60,000 nt of DNA from Polytrichum commune (Eukaryota; Streptophyta; Polytrichopsida; Polytrichales; Polytrichaceae). Of this stretch, positions 1 to 10,728 are shown in pieces; position 1 is the stretch's first letter; every line of letters begins with the position of its first letter. The stretch lies in contig OX485803.1 in NCBI GenBank assembly GCA_950295325.1, positions 18,168,001 to 18,228,000 of the forward strand, written 5' to 3'. Made by a program: the position numbers and the translations under genes. The notes under the pieces are model-generated. The model searched no databases and was not told the DNA's origin. It saw only the letters and a list, made by a program, of their open reading frames with translations.

Positions 1-948
1 GAAATTCCTACTCGACATTTCAAGGATCCATGTCGCGCACCTCTCCATGAGGAGTGCCCGAAACACCATGGGCACAAGGGGGACCCCGGAGTGACACCCG
101 GGACTTGTGGCGCCGTTGGTGAGAGGGCCCAAGTGATCCTAGTGTGGGTGAGGGCCCCGGGCGTTGGGAACGCCTCCCACCCACGAAGATTAGGAGGCAC
201 AAGGGTAAGGCCATGAGTTATGCGTAGCTCATGGCGTGGTGATTCTAGAAAGCTCAAGAACACCTCAATCGGAGGTGTGAGCTAGGAGTTATGGCCATTT
301 GAGTGGGGCGCTGTCCCGGGACAGCGCCCTGGTACAGCAGTGCCTGGGAGTGATTCCCGGGACTGCCAAGGTTCAAACAGGCATAACTTGCTCAATACTT
401 GCTCAAATGGAGCAAGTGAGGAGTCCATTGGCATCTACGTGAAGCGTAGATGAACATGGAGTGGTTGGTTGTTATGATCAGACATCATACAAGGAAGTTA
501 TGATGGTCTGAAGCTGCTGGGGGGGTTCTAGGCCCAGCAGCTAAAGGAAAATGTCCACTTGGCCCCAACTCTTGGTAGAGAGACAAGAGGTTGGTTGACG
601 GTGGGGTAGGGGCCCCGCGTGAAGTCCTAGAGGCTTATATGGGTGAGGTGGTGTGGCCTCACCCACCCGAGGCCGAACGGCACGGCCTCCATGGGCATTG
701 GCCCAATGTGAGGCCATAGTTGCCTAGTATGGTTCGGGTTGTTGTAGTGTTGCTCCGGCAACGCGATGATCAACATGGGATTGGACTTCCATGGATGGAA
801 GTCCACATCTAGGAATGGGTTACCGATTAAGGGGTGAGTCCCTAAAGCAAAGTAGGAGGGTTGGTTCCCTCCTATGAACTATAAGGTCCGGGGTAGGAGG
901 AGCTAACCATTAGCATGGCGGAATGCGAATGGTTAGCGCTCGTAACCT
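1..948 (+). other. Retroelement 5' region without recognisable coding
   Basis: This stretch is richer in G+C than most of the window. It carries inverted motifs, notably a perfect 24-bp palindrome at 306-329 and a 22-bp one near 784-805. The polyprotein frame is closed here by TAG at 934 and TAA at 943. I see no gag zinc knuckle, no protease DTG motif and no convincing tRNA primer-binding site. It may be LTR, leader, decayed gag, or a mixture. Confidence 0.4.
306..329. repeat. Perfect 24-bp palindrome in element leader
   Basis: The sequence is self-complementary over 12 bp on each side, centred on CCCGGG, between c317 and g318. In RNA it would form a strong stem or a self-dimerising loop. 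Confidence 0.8.
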
Positions 949-2454
949 TTGCTAGAATTGAAAATTGGCAAGATTGCTAAGGGGGTTAGCAAGGGTTGCG
1001 ACAATCCACCTCCACCATGGCGAACTCCTAAGGAGTTATCCGACCATTGTCAACACATTGTAGCGGATTTGGAGCTTGGAGAGGCACCTCCAACTTCATC
1101 CTCATTTTCTTTTGCTCAACCCATTCGTTGGCAACCATCACCTGAAGGTATTGTCCTTGTGGAGATCTTTGGAGGCATTGGCATAGGTTTGGCGGCAGTG
1201 TTGGAAGCTGGAATTACAGTTTGGAGATATATTCATGTGGACAATGGGTATGCAGCCAACAGAGCCGTCCGACACCACATCCAACAATTGTTGTTGAGAT
1301 ACTCCGCACAATTGTCAGCCTCTGCCATTCATGGATATTGTGGTCAACTTCCTCAAGATGTCACTATAATTAGTGATGAGGATTTGAGAAGGTTGGGCCA
1401 CGTGAATTTGATTATTGCAGGATGGCCTTGTTAAGGCCATTCGCGGGCAAGAACTGGCCAGGGATTGGATGATCCTAGGTCTAGGTTGTTTGCGGATTTG
1501 ATGCGATTGACGCAATGATGGTTTACCCACCAATCAACTCCGCTAGGGTACATTTTCGAAAATGTACCATTATTGGGTGATACCCGGCACAAAATGGTGA
1601 AGGATGGTGAGTACATTAACCAAATTCTGGTTACTCCAACATTTCTGGATGCTGCATCTTTGGGATCCTTTGCTCATCGGCCTCGTTGGTTTTGGACCAA
1701 CTTGGTATCACCTCGGGTGCTTTCAGCGGCGATTGCCCGCATTCCCCGCCTTATGGATCGCAAGGTGGATGACATTTTAGATGATTATCGTGTTTCTTTG
1801 GCAGTTACCAAGGATGACACCTTGCCATTTGCATTAATTAACAAGGTGGGCATTCCGAGAGGTGCACTACCTACTTTTGTGATATATCCACAGTCTTTTG
1901 CATTTCGATCTCATGGACCTGGCATGGTATGGGATTCAAAATCCCAAACTTATGAGGAGCCTACGGCAGATGAGCAGGAACGCGCCATGGGTTTTCTTAC
2001 AGGTACCACGGCTGCTCACGGGCTTCAGGAAGGTCAGAGACGTTTCTTATTGGGGCAAGCTATGGATCTTAACAACATTGTGTGGATAATTGGAATTTGT
2101 CTTGCTGCTCAACAACGTATGGATGACCAATTGCTTACTCTGAGGGCAGAGAACAATGGTCAGGGGGCAATGGAGCCGCAATCCAAGGATCACATTGAGG
2201 TCAATGACACCGAGGGATTATTTCCTTTGAAACTTCATGTTGCGGAAGAGCTTCGAGCCCAACGTGTTTTTTCGGCTTTGGCCCAAGAGTTTGGGAAGTT
2301 GGAGGCCCATAAAATGTTTCCACTTCTATTTCTTGGTGATACTTCATATGTGGGTAGTTATTTAACTATACAAACTAATTGTAGTGGAGAGGATACGCAT
2401 TTGGATTCAAGTGCAGATAATGGAGGCAAAGGTGTTGCCCTCTCCACGGACTAG
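949..2454 (+). pseudogene. DNMT3/DRM-like cytosine-C5 DNA methyltransferase domain
   Basis: This domain would transfer methyl from S-adenosylmethionine to C5 of cytosine in DNA. The C5-methyltransferase motifs appear in linear order. Motif I is EIFGGIGIGL (from about 1159). The catalytic motif IV GWPC ends at 1431, directly before a stop. A motif VI ENV lies at 1558-1566. A motif VIII-like stretch HRPRWFWTN lies near 1675-1700. A late block around 1975-2080 resembles the ERxxGF and LLGxxxxxxxI region of DNMT3/DRM enzymes. Motif order (I to X, not rearranged as in DRM) and residues favour a DNMT3-type origin. Two stops (1432, 1516) fall between motifs IV and VI, and a third at 2452 separates this part from RT. 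The N-terminal 60 residues match nothing I know. Confidence 0.8.
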
Positions 2455-2466
2455 CAATCACAGGCT

Positions 2467-3963
2467 GTGCTGGCACCAAGTGGCAATCTTTCTATGAAGA
2501 AGGAAACCACGGAGTTTGACGATTGGCCAATTGAAGTGGGGCCAAAGCTTACTGGTGCCGAAGCACGAAAGGTACGGGCATTTATTCGCTCTTACCGTAA
2601 TTGTTTTGCCTTTAGTCTTCATGATCTTGAAGGATATAAAGGTAAACCTGTTCGTATTCAACTTGAGGACGACCACCCTATTTTCAGACGGCCGTACAGA
2701 CTTAGTACCTCTGAAAGGTTGGGTGTTCAAACTCGATGTCAAGAGTTATTGGCAGCGGAATTGATTGAACTCTCCAATGGAGAGTATGCTTGTGTCACGG
2801 TTATGCCGTCAAAGAAGGATATCTTTGGCAACTGGACGAAAAAACGGATGTGTGGTGATTATCGTCCAGTCAACCGCAAGACCAAGTCGGATCGATATCC
2901 AATGCCGATGCCGGAGGAGTTGTTTGATGCACTGGGATTTTCTAGAATCTTCAGCACTCTGGATTTGAGGTCTGATTATCACCAATTACCTTTGTTGTTG
3001 GGTAATCGGGTGAAGACCGTATTTTGGGGAATTGATAAAGATGGCAATGATTAACTTTATCATTGGAAATTTCTGCCATTTGGTCTCAAGAATGCACCAG
3101 CTGAATTTCAGCGGGTGATGGACCAATTATTGGCTGCTTTGCCGTTTGCTAGATGTTACATTGATGATGTTATCATCTTTAGTAATAGTCTACAGGATCA
3201 TGTGAGACATTTGCAAGCGGTATTTGAATGACTTCAACGGTGGGGACTCCGTTTACATCATGGAAAATGTAAGTTTTTCCATGATCAATTGCCCTATTTA
3301 GGGCACATGATTGTTCCTGGCGGTCTTGGTGTGTAACAGGCGAAGGTGGATGTTTTGCACAAAATTCCCGCACCTAGTGATGTACCACGGCTTCGTGCAT
3401 TTCTAGGATTGGCAAATTATTATAGGAGGTTTGTCAAAAACTTTAGTTTGATTGCCAAACCTCTTACCATTCTCACGGGGAAAGACCAACCATGGATTTG
3501 GAGTCGGGAACAACAACAGGCATTTGATACATTGAAGCAGAGGCTTGGTTCAGCGCCAGTGCTTCGACGCCCGGATGTGTCTAGAGCTTTTCAATTGCAC
3601 ACGGATTGGAGTGCAGTGGGATTGGGAGCGGTATTGACACAGAAAGATGAAGAGGGAAAGGAATATGTGGTGGCTTATGCACCTAGAAGCAATAATAGTG
3701 CTGAATCTAATTATTCTTCTTATGAAGGCGAGGCCTTGGCGGCCGTTTGGGCCATTGCACATTTTCGACCTTATTTGTATGGGTAAAAGTTTACTTTGGT
3801 GACTGATCATCAGCCTTTAAAATGGCTTATGGAATCAGATAAGTTCACCGGGAAACTTGCTAGGTGGGCCTTGTTACTTCAGGAATATGATTTTAAAGTT
3901 GTTCACCGAGCAGGAATTGCCAACTTGGATGCAGAGGGATTGTTTCGCAATCCAAGTCCTTCA
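2467..3963 (+). pseudogene. Ty3/gypsy reverse transcriptase and RNase H
   Basis: The reverse transcriptase copies element RNA into DNA. It shows the gypsy block with RPYRLS (about 2692), the MPMPEELFD region, LDLRSDYHQL (about 2956), an FGLKNAPAEFQ motif near 3080 and the YIDD catalytic box at 3157-3168. In the LDL motif the codon at 2974 is Asp where gypsy RTs usually have Gly, which may be damaging. RNase H follows, with a TDWSA start (Asp at 3604), an EGEALA motif near 3727 and a VTDHQPL motif just after 3796. Stops at 3052, 3229, 3334 and 3784 interrupt it. A short linker then leads into integrase. Confidence 0.9.
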
Positions 3964-4169
3964 GATGAGGATTTAACTGGAGCCAGGTGGCATGGAGATT
4001 GTGATCGTGAGGCAGTGCCGGGTTGGCATGCTGCCACATATCTTACAATGATGTCGGGATTGGCTGCTGAGATCCTTGTAGAAGAACAAGATGAGGAGGT
4101 TGATAAATCTTTCGTTGTTAGTGATGTGTGGAAAGACCAGGCGGTCTTGTACAAACTTCAACAAAGAAT

Positions 4170-5390
4170 ATTTCCTCTTGGACTATCTGCTATGGAGCGA
4201 GATAGAGTTAGTCACCGGATAACAAGGTTTCGTTGGGCAAACAGCTTGTTATTTCGTGTGTGGCCAAACGGAACGAGGCGCATCGTTCCAAGGCCAGAAC
4301 AAAGAGCTTCTTTGGTGCGGCAAGTGCACGAGGAGCTTGGACATTTTGGAGTGCGAAGGACGCACTCTATGTTGCGCAACCAATATTGGTGGACTGGTAT
4401 GTATCAACAGGTTGCCACTTATGTTTCTCGGTGTGAAGTATGTGACCGGGTCAGGTCAAGTTTTAATACTTTGTCACCTCAACTTCAGCCTTTACCTATT
4501 ATGGGCTTGGGATATCGTTGGTCTTTGGATTTTGCCGGACCGCTTACTATCACTCCACGTGGTTCCAAGTATGTGCTTGTGATGGTGGAGCATTTTAGTA
4601 AGTGGATTGAACTCGTGGCTCTTCCCCAAAATTCCTCAGAATTGGCGGCTATGGCATTTTTTGATCGAGTTTTGGCACGGTTTGGAGCACCTGCAGAGGT
4701 GTTGACGGATCAAGGGAGAGAATTCCTTGGATCTTTCGAGGCTTTGTGTACCAAGGCTTTGATTGATCATCGGACAACTTCCAGAGATCACCCTGAGGCA
4801 GATGGCTTAGCTGAACGAGTTGTTCAGACGGTTAAGCGCGGTTTGCGGAAGTATGGATTGCTTCATGGCAACCATCGCGATTGGGACTTGATGTTACCAT
4901 GGATAGCAATGAGTTACCGTTTCAGCAGGCAAGCATCTTTGGCATCTTATAGTCCTTACCAACTCTTATATGGATGGGAACCAATTTTACCTAGCTCGGT
5001 GCGAGAGAAATTGGCTCCCGTGGTAAATTTGGATGATCCAGATGTTTGGGCTCAATGTCTTCATGACCGAGCAACGTTCTTCCAAAAGGCCATACCTATG
5101 GCTATGAAGAACTTAAATATTGCTCAACATCGTGATACATTACGGTATGCCCGGATCCGCAGTGGAGCTTATCGACCTCAGGTTCGTAGATTTTCCAAGG
5201 GGGATTATGTTTACTTGCAACGGGAGGCGCCTACGACATTGGATGTCAAGGCTGGGCGCACGATTTTGTGGGTAAAAGATGTCTTGCCAAGTGGTATATT
5301 ATTGCTTGAAGGCAAGGATGGACGGGAATGTCGTGAGCATTCAAAGAATTGTGCTCCATGTCACCTTCCCATCGACGGTTCTGTGCATCC
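4170..5390 (+). pseudogene. Retroviral-type integrase
   Basis: The integrase joins element cDNA to host DNA. The N-terminal zinc site is present as H4327, H4342, C4432 and C4441 (codon starts), an HHCC pattern. The catalytic triad is visible: Asp at 4528 (LDFAGPL), Asp at 4708 (LTDQGREF) and Glu at 4813 (GLAERVVQT), with 34 residues between the second Asp and the Glu. A long C-terminal arm with a beta-rich segment (about 5180-5350) precedes the PHD finger, in the place where many plant gypsy elements have a chromodomain. This part lies in the longest unbroken stretch (3796-5598, 600 codons), so it is the best preserved section. Confidence 0.9.
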
Positions 5391-5421
5391 CGAGTTGGCG
5401 GTTGTACCACAGGGTCTGCCT

Positions 5422-5556
5422 TGTTATGTTTGTGGAGAGAAGAAAGGAGCTGCAACAATGTTATTGTGCGACCAATGTCAACGTGGATGGCACATGGCAT
5501 GTTTGACACCTCCCCTTTTGACTCTTCCTTCTGGCAATTGGGTTTGTCCTCGTTGT
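5422..5556 (+). pseudogene. C-terminal PHD finger of the retroelement
   Basis: Cys and His residues follow the C4-H-C3 zinc pattern: CYVC, LLCDQC, GWHMAC, then WVCPRC. The tail between His and the last Cys pair (PPLLTLPSGNW) resembles PHD fingers of the AIRE/BHC80 type, which bind unmethylated H3K4. That binding preference is an inference from family resemblance. The finger is fused in frame to integrase and could steer integration to a chromatin state. The stretch itself has no stop, so only upstream lesions disable it. Confidence 0.85.
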
Positions 5557-5598
5557 CGGAAAGCCTCTCATTCCGTGGCCGTTAATGGTCATGATTGA

Positions 5599-5922
5599 GA
5601 ATTTTGTGGAAGTTTACCTCATGTTTTAGTGGTGAAGTTGTTATTTAGTTGGTTGGAAATTTTATGGAATTAAGACCACATTGAAAGAGTTATCCAAGAA
5701 TTCAACATTAATTGTTGAAGGCGATTAAGGATGGGGCTCACATTGCACCCAGCCTACAGTTCTTGGATTGCTTTGTCAATCACGAGTTTAATTCCTTCGA
5801 TTACTACTACCCAATTAAATATGTATAGATGTAGCAACAACTTCATCATGTTCAACAACTCTACCGATGAGTGTGTTTGTTCCTAGCCAATTGGAGGGGC
5901 TCCTTATCTGCTAGTGGGGGCA
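5599..5922 (+). other. 3' noncoding region of the retroelement
   Basis: Noncoding tail after the polyprotein stop. A purine-rich run AGTGGGGG at 5913-5920, just before the first copy of the 107-bp repeat, is a candidate polypurine tract. Confidence 0.4.
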
Positions 5923-6029
5923 CTTGAAGAGGTGGTTGTTTAGTATTTTAGTTTGCTATTTTATTTTGCTAATTGATGTTGACAACGACACTCGATCTGT
6001 TGCGTTTAACGATCTTAGTTTACACGACA
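5923..6029 (+). repeat. 107-bp direct repeat, copy 1 (probably LTR-derived)
   Basis: Nearly identical to 6464-6570. The only differences seen are CG here versus TA in copy 2. It begins CTTGAAGAGG and ends TTTACACGACA. Confidence 0.8.
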
Positions 6030-6463
6030 GCTGTCACGTGAGGTGACATCGGGGGCTAAATTACGTCAATTTAGGGGTAAATGGACTCCAGTAGGAGTCC
6101 ATGTGTGTTGGGATGAGTAACGGACTCCATTGGGAGTCCTAGTTAGTTGTTCATCCACTCCATGGATGAACTCCACATAGGATTGGGGTTGTATGGAGAG
6201 GAAGGCCTTTTGACTTGCCATTGTTGTCAAGTCAAGTCTTATGAGTGTGTTTTGAGAGAGAGAGAGCTTGTTGTTGCTTTCTCATGGCTATGGTGTAGTA
6301 GATTATGAGTAAAGCCTTTGCATTCTTCCTCCACCACTTGCACTCTTGGATTCTCCCTTCGTGGAGTGAGAGATAGCTTGACTCTTGTGTGTGAATTTTA
6401 GAGTTTCTTAAGCTTTGTAAGGAGACATTTTAGTTTCTTAAGCTTGGAGAGAGAAACACTCAT

Positions 6464-6570
6464 CTTGAAGAGGTGGTTGTTTAGTATTTTAGTTTGCTAT
6501 TTTATTTTGCTAATTGATGTTGACAACGACACTCGATCTGTTGTATTTAACGATCTTAGTTTACACGACA
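6464..6570 (+). repeat. 107-bp direct repeat, copy 2 (probably LTR-derived)
   Basis: Second copy, offset 541 bp. The 434 bp between the copies hold a TGTCAC..GTGACA inverted motif at about 6030, a palindromic GGACTCC..GGAGTCC region and a (GA)n run. This looks like a full LTR next to an LTR end, or LTR plus a truncated LTR. The exact boundaries are unresolved. Confidence 0.75.
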
Positions 6571-8532
6571 TCTCCCTTTCAAAAAATGAAGTAAATTAAA
6601 CACACACACACACACACACACACATCATAAAGGTACATGTTCAAAAAGAGTGAGCTATGCCTTCATTTTTTTTTAACTCCTCCACATTCAATAGTGAACA
6701 TAATTGGTAGGATCTATGTATCTAGTTAAGAAATCAACAAACAAACACTTCAAATAACCATAACTAAATTAGGGCAGTCCAACTTTCCACCTAATTTTTT
6801 TGATGCTCATGTAGATTTGCTAGTGCAACACATGTTTTGTTTTGTAAATCTAATATGTAGGAGTTGGAGAATATGAATCATAAATTGAATAACACCCACA
6901 TACCTCAAATTTGAAGGAAAATGGTGTTTAAAGTGTGATTGGAGGCGAATAAGGCTTATGTAACTTCTATAGTCTGCTAGAGCACGCTTAAGCCAACACC
7001 CTTCTTAGAACCAACAACCCACAATCTTGCCTTATAAGTACATTTGATTTTGAGGATGTGCACCACCTTCACATCATACTCATGTGTTGGTTTGGGTTTT
7101 CTACCAACGAGATTATGAACCCTTAAAACTTTTGCATATTATGTGATTCAAACAAAGGCACACTTTGGTGTGTTGGAATCCCATTTTCAATTGCTAAGAA
7201 GAAATACGTGACATCTTACCAATTTAATGATAGAAAATGCACTTTAAGTTCAAAATAACAATGTTAGCACCATCTACATTGTCCCCTAAACTCTTCATAC
7301 CACTTACAAACTACACATGAGTGTGAGGGGTATTATTTGAGACATCAATGAACATAGTATATTGTAGTACCTTTACCCCTTCGGCACTAATTAAACTATT
7401 TATAGTAACACCAATTCTTTTGGAGATTGTATTTTTAAATCTAAAAATTAATATGGAAAATGTAGATTCCCCAAACCCGGATTTGCCAAATTTAAAGTAG
7501 AAACAATACTACTAATTCGATTGTAAATAGCCAAAGCGGTAAAGGTGCTATAGTGTATGAGGGATATGTATTATTTTTCTCTAGTGTGAGCATTCAAAAA
7601 GATTATTAAATATATTCAAGTAAAGGTGTATGTACAAAAAGGGACCCCAAGTTTAGAGAAAATGTTGACAATAAATGTGATAGTTTCATCCAATTTACAT
7701 TTCTATCCAAGTGATGTACGTTTTGAGGTCAAATTATTATTATGAGTTACATCTATGGTTGATAATATGATCAATGATTTTGTCATTGAAAAGTGAAAGT
7801 GGATTGTATGTATAATAAAGGCATTTTTATTTTATGACTTATATTTTGTGTATGACATAGTGGAGGAATTTAACACGTTAAATCTGGAAATCTTAATATA
7901 AATACATGAGTTTGTTTCCTAACCTACCTTTAGTATGTATACAATTTATTTTTCTTATATATTTCTCGTGCTTAGGAGTTTCATTCATAGTCACCCACAC
8001 ATATCATTTACTTTTCCAACCTAAGAGTCCACACTTGGGCCTTATCCCTATGCTTCCTTCTGCATAGAGATCCTTATACGTTTCAAAAATATATAGGTGT
8101 GTATGCGGTTTGGCTTTGATTTGAAGGAGAATGATGCTCCAAAGTGCAGTTAGAGCTCATAGGAGGTTCCATAAAGAAGGCTTTGGTGAAGATGCGAGCT
8201 TTCTCGCCCATAGTCGTTGCTTGTCATAAGAATAAAAACTTTGTTTAGTAATTTGGGCAACACACCAAACCAAATATGTATACCCCCAAAATGGTGTTCA
8301 AGTCCACTATGAGGTGCACCCATTGAGCACCCAATTAATGAACAATGACTCCTTCTAGGATAGGAATAAGAATTACAAATATGAAAAATCCAAAATCTAG
8401 CATGTATACATCATAGTATTATGCAATAGTATCTCTCTTAATACTTGATGATTTTCCTTAAGGCTTGCTTGGTCAACTCACAAAGGTCGGTCATTGTAGT
8501 CATGTCAACAATGTTATAGTGGTTATGATTTA
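6571..8532. other. No gene; decayed dispersed repeats
   Basis: AT-rich, with no recognisable protein. Block 6995-7170 is related to 25195-25400 (shared wording around a GAGGATGTGCACCACCTT-like stretch). Block about 7290-8035 is related to 43109-43705. Both look like old transposon pieces of unknown class. Confidence 0.5.
6601..6624. repeat. (CA)n microsatellite
   Basis: An unbroken run of about 12 CA dinucleotides. Confidence 0.9.
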
Positions 8533-9088
8533 CTCCCTCCGTTTCATATCAAAAGTTACGTTTGGACATAATTTGCGTTACGAAACAAAAGATACATTTG
8601 GTGAAATTTCTTTCAAACTTCGTCAAACGAATTGGAATGTTGCTATAAACAATGTAAATGTTGTTGCTGATGAACTACCAAGTCAATCAACTAACAATTT
8701 ACACTTATTTAACAATTGATATTTGAACTCAACCTAAACCCAAACATCAACACGGTTTTATGTGTATCAACATCGATTTCATCAGAAATGGACATCGCCA
8801 TGCCGTTTCTTCTCAAAAACCCTAACCCTAAACACAAACCTTAAGGAGCACGAGTCTCAACCTCACTACTCATTAGCAAATGAGCTTCGGTGCCATCCGC
8901 CCAAAATGACAGGCTTCCAATGAAATTGGCGTTAAAAAAAATTTGATTTTTTTTTGGACACCCCTAGCTCACCGGAAAGTGCTTAGTGAGAGCTATACAA
9001 CGCACACAATTTCGTGCTAAAAATGCAAAAAATGACCTTAATCCCACATATTTAGTGAAATGTAACTTTTTATATGAAACGGAGGGAG
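8533..9088. mobile_element. Stowaway-like (Tc1/mariner) MITE, 556 bp
   Basis: The ends are CTCCCTCCGTTTCATAT and its reverse complement ATATGAAACGGAGGGAG. They are flanked by TA (8531-8532 and 9089-9090), the Tc1/mariner target duplication. No transposase is seen inside, so the element is non-autonomous. Confidence 0.85.
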
Positions 9089-9139
9089 TATTAGATTAGG
9101 TTGACTAGGCAACATGTTAGGCACTTGAGAGTGAGCTTT

Positions 9140-9287
9140 CATAACATTATTCAGATACACACACTTGTTCTGTGGGACTGACGATATCCCACATAGTATT
9201 TAGTCTAAATGTGGGGAATATCCAAGAATCCTCTGCAAAATATTGTCAGTCCCACAGAACAAGCGTGTGTATCTTAATAATGTTATG
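9140..9287. repeat. 148-bp hairpin element with nested stem
   Basis: Two 43-bp arms (9140-9182 and 9245-9287) are reverse complements with few mismatches. The loop contains a second inverted pair (GATATCCCACAT and ATGTGGGGAATATC). This could be a small MITE or an RNA hairpin locus. No clear target duplication is seen. Confidence 0.75.
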
Positions 9288-9929
9288 TTGTAAACAAATT
9301 TCGATCATACGTTCATGGATGCCATTTTTACGACACAAATCCCATGAGGAGATAAGTTGCTTCTAACATGTATAACATGAAAATTATTTTGAGCATGTAG
9401 TAGTGTATATATAATCCCTTCAGTGCTTATACAGTCTACCCATCTATATTGATGTGTATAAGCTACCTATGAAATTTATGCAATTTCATGTGTCTTGGAA
9501 ATGTGCTTCCTTAGTGTAATCTATGTGTAACGTGTATTTACTTATTTATTTATTTACTATTTACTATTTACAACCTCTAGTTCAACTAAACTCCTTTACT
9601 AGAAGACTAGAGGTGCCACCCTAGGTGCTCTAGCAGTTCTAAAGATAAAGGGAGTCACTACTAGTTGAGACTATGGTCTTACCCTAGGTTATCACCTTGT
9701 AAGTAATGACCATGAGTTAACTATACTTAGAGTTATCCTAAAGGCATGGAGGCAGAGCTAGTTAAGATATTTGGAACTCTAGTTGAAGGGAGCCTCAACT
9801 CATAGTAGTATCTAGTATATAACCTCTAAGGTTGGGTGGAACATGCCTCTTGAATCTCATTATTGTGAGATATGTTACACTATGTCCATGTGATCATTTC
9901 TAAGAGCTTATCAATGCAAGTCTATCACT
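9288..9929. other. No gene seen
   Basis: AT-rich sequence with a short TTTA-type run near 9540. No protein or repeat structure recognised. Confidence 0.4.
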
Positions 9930-10706
9930 AAGTCAAGGCAAAATTGACTCTATAATGGAGCATTTTATATTGATCTCCAAAGTTGGTGATGAGGGAGGTG
10001 AATGTGCTTGTCCAAGATTTGTAGATTGTGTTGTTAATTAAGGCAATGCTTGGGCAATTGGTCTATAGTCGGAGATTATCAAAGGGTCTTCTTTTTGTAC
10101 AAGAGATTGGTTTTGCTATGCTTCCATATGGATGGGGATTGTCTCCTCTTATAGCATTACTTGAAGAGTAGACAAAGCGTTTCGTGGAATGAATACGGTA
10201 GTGCTTTTATTATTTCATTGGGGATGTTGTCTGGGCTTGATGCTTTGCCTTTGGCCAATTTTTGAGGTTTAGCACGAAGACTTCCCTTTTAATCCGTGTT
10301 ATGTTTTATCATTAGGCCATTTTTTTCTTTAATTTTTTTCTTTTTTTAGTATGTGCCGTTGGTGTGGTGCCATGGGTATTCTTTCGTATGGCGCATGTGC
10401 AATTTGGGGGTTGGTTTATTGGGTCGTCACAACATGGGCTTGTCTTTGAAAGGATAGTTGTTGTATGCGATTTATGGTGTTTCAAATGTCTTTGGGGTTT
10501 GTGAGGGTGTTGCCAAGTTTGTTTTTTATGAGAGTGATTTTGTTTTGGGTGTTGTCTTTTGAAGATTTTTTAATGGATTACCTTTGGCTTTGTGTTTAGT
10601 AGTGACCCATGTGGGGATACTATCTATAATTATGTGTATGTGTGTGGGGGGGGGAGGGGGGATGGTGAGTGGTGTGTATAGTTATTTAATGACCAGGTGA
10701 TGATGC

Positions 10707-10728
10707 CATGTGGGGGGGGGGGGGGGGG
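10707..10728. repeat. Poly-G run
   Basis: About 18 consecutive G after CATGT. A second, shorter run lies at about 11066-11078. Both are inside the LINE. Confidence 0.85.

Larger units (their letters stand above)
949..5598 (+). pseudogene. Polyprotein: methyltransferase-RT-RNase H-integrase-PHD, seven in-frame stops
   Basis: All coding blocks of the element share one frame over 4.65 kb. It is broken only by stops at 1432 (TAA), 1516 (TGA), 2452 (TAG), 3052 (TAA), 3229 (TGA), 3334 (TAA) and 3784 (TAA). No frameshift is needed anywhere to follow the domains. The reading starts after a stop at 943, so the true start codon is not determined. The terminal TGA at 5596 follows the PHD finger and is probably the genuine end. 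Each internal stop could come from a Gln or Arg codon by one C-to-T change. The copy cannot make full-length protein unless the stops are read through. No gag or protease is identified. Confidence 0.85.
1..6570 (+). mobile_element. Decayed Ty3/gypsy retroelement with DNA methyltransferase and PHD finger
   Basis: A long plus-strand pol region (949-5598) encodes RT, RNase H and integrase in the Ty3/gypsy order, with a cytosine-C5 DNA methyltransferase upstream of RT and a PHD finger after integrase. The window opens inside the element: no 5' LTR copy of the 3' flank is visible in 1-948. The 3' side carries a 107-bp direct repeat (5923-6029 and 6464-6570) that is probably LTR-derived. I recognise no gag or aspartic protease, so either they lie off the left edge or the element lacks them. 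The methyltransferase placement resembles methyltransferase-bearing gypsy elements reported from charophyte algae. Both outer limits are approximate. Confidence 0.85.

Noticed and set aside
1-948. Reading 1-948 as the 5' LTR of the gypsy element
   Set aside because: It does not match the 3' flank (5600-6570) beyond short chance words. A pair of LTRs should be far more alike.
8465-8719. 84-codon open frame
   Set aside because: It runs across the left end of a Stowaway-like MITE, so it is not a conserved gene.
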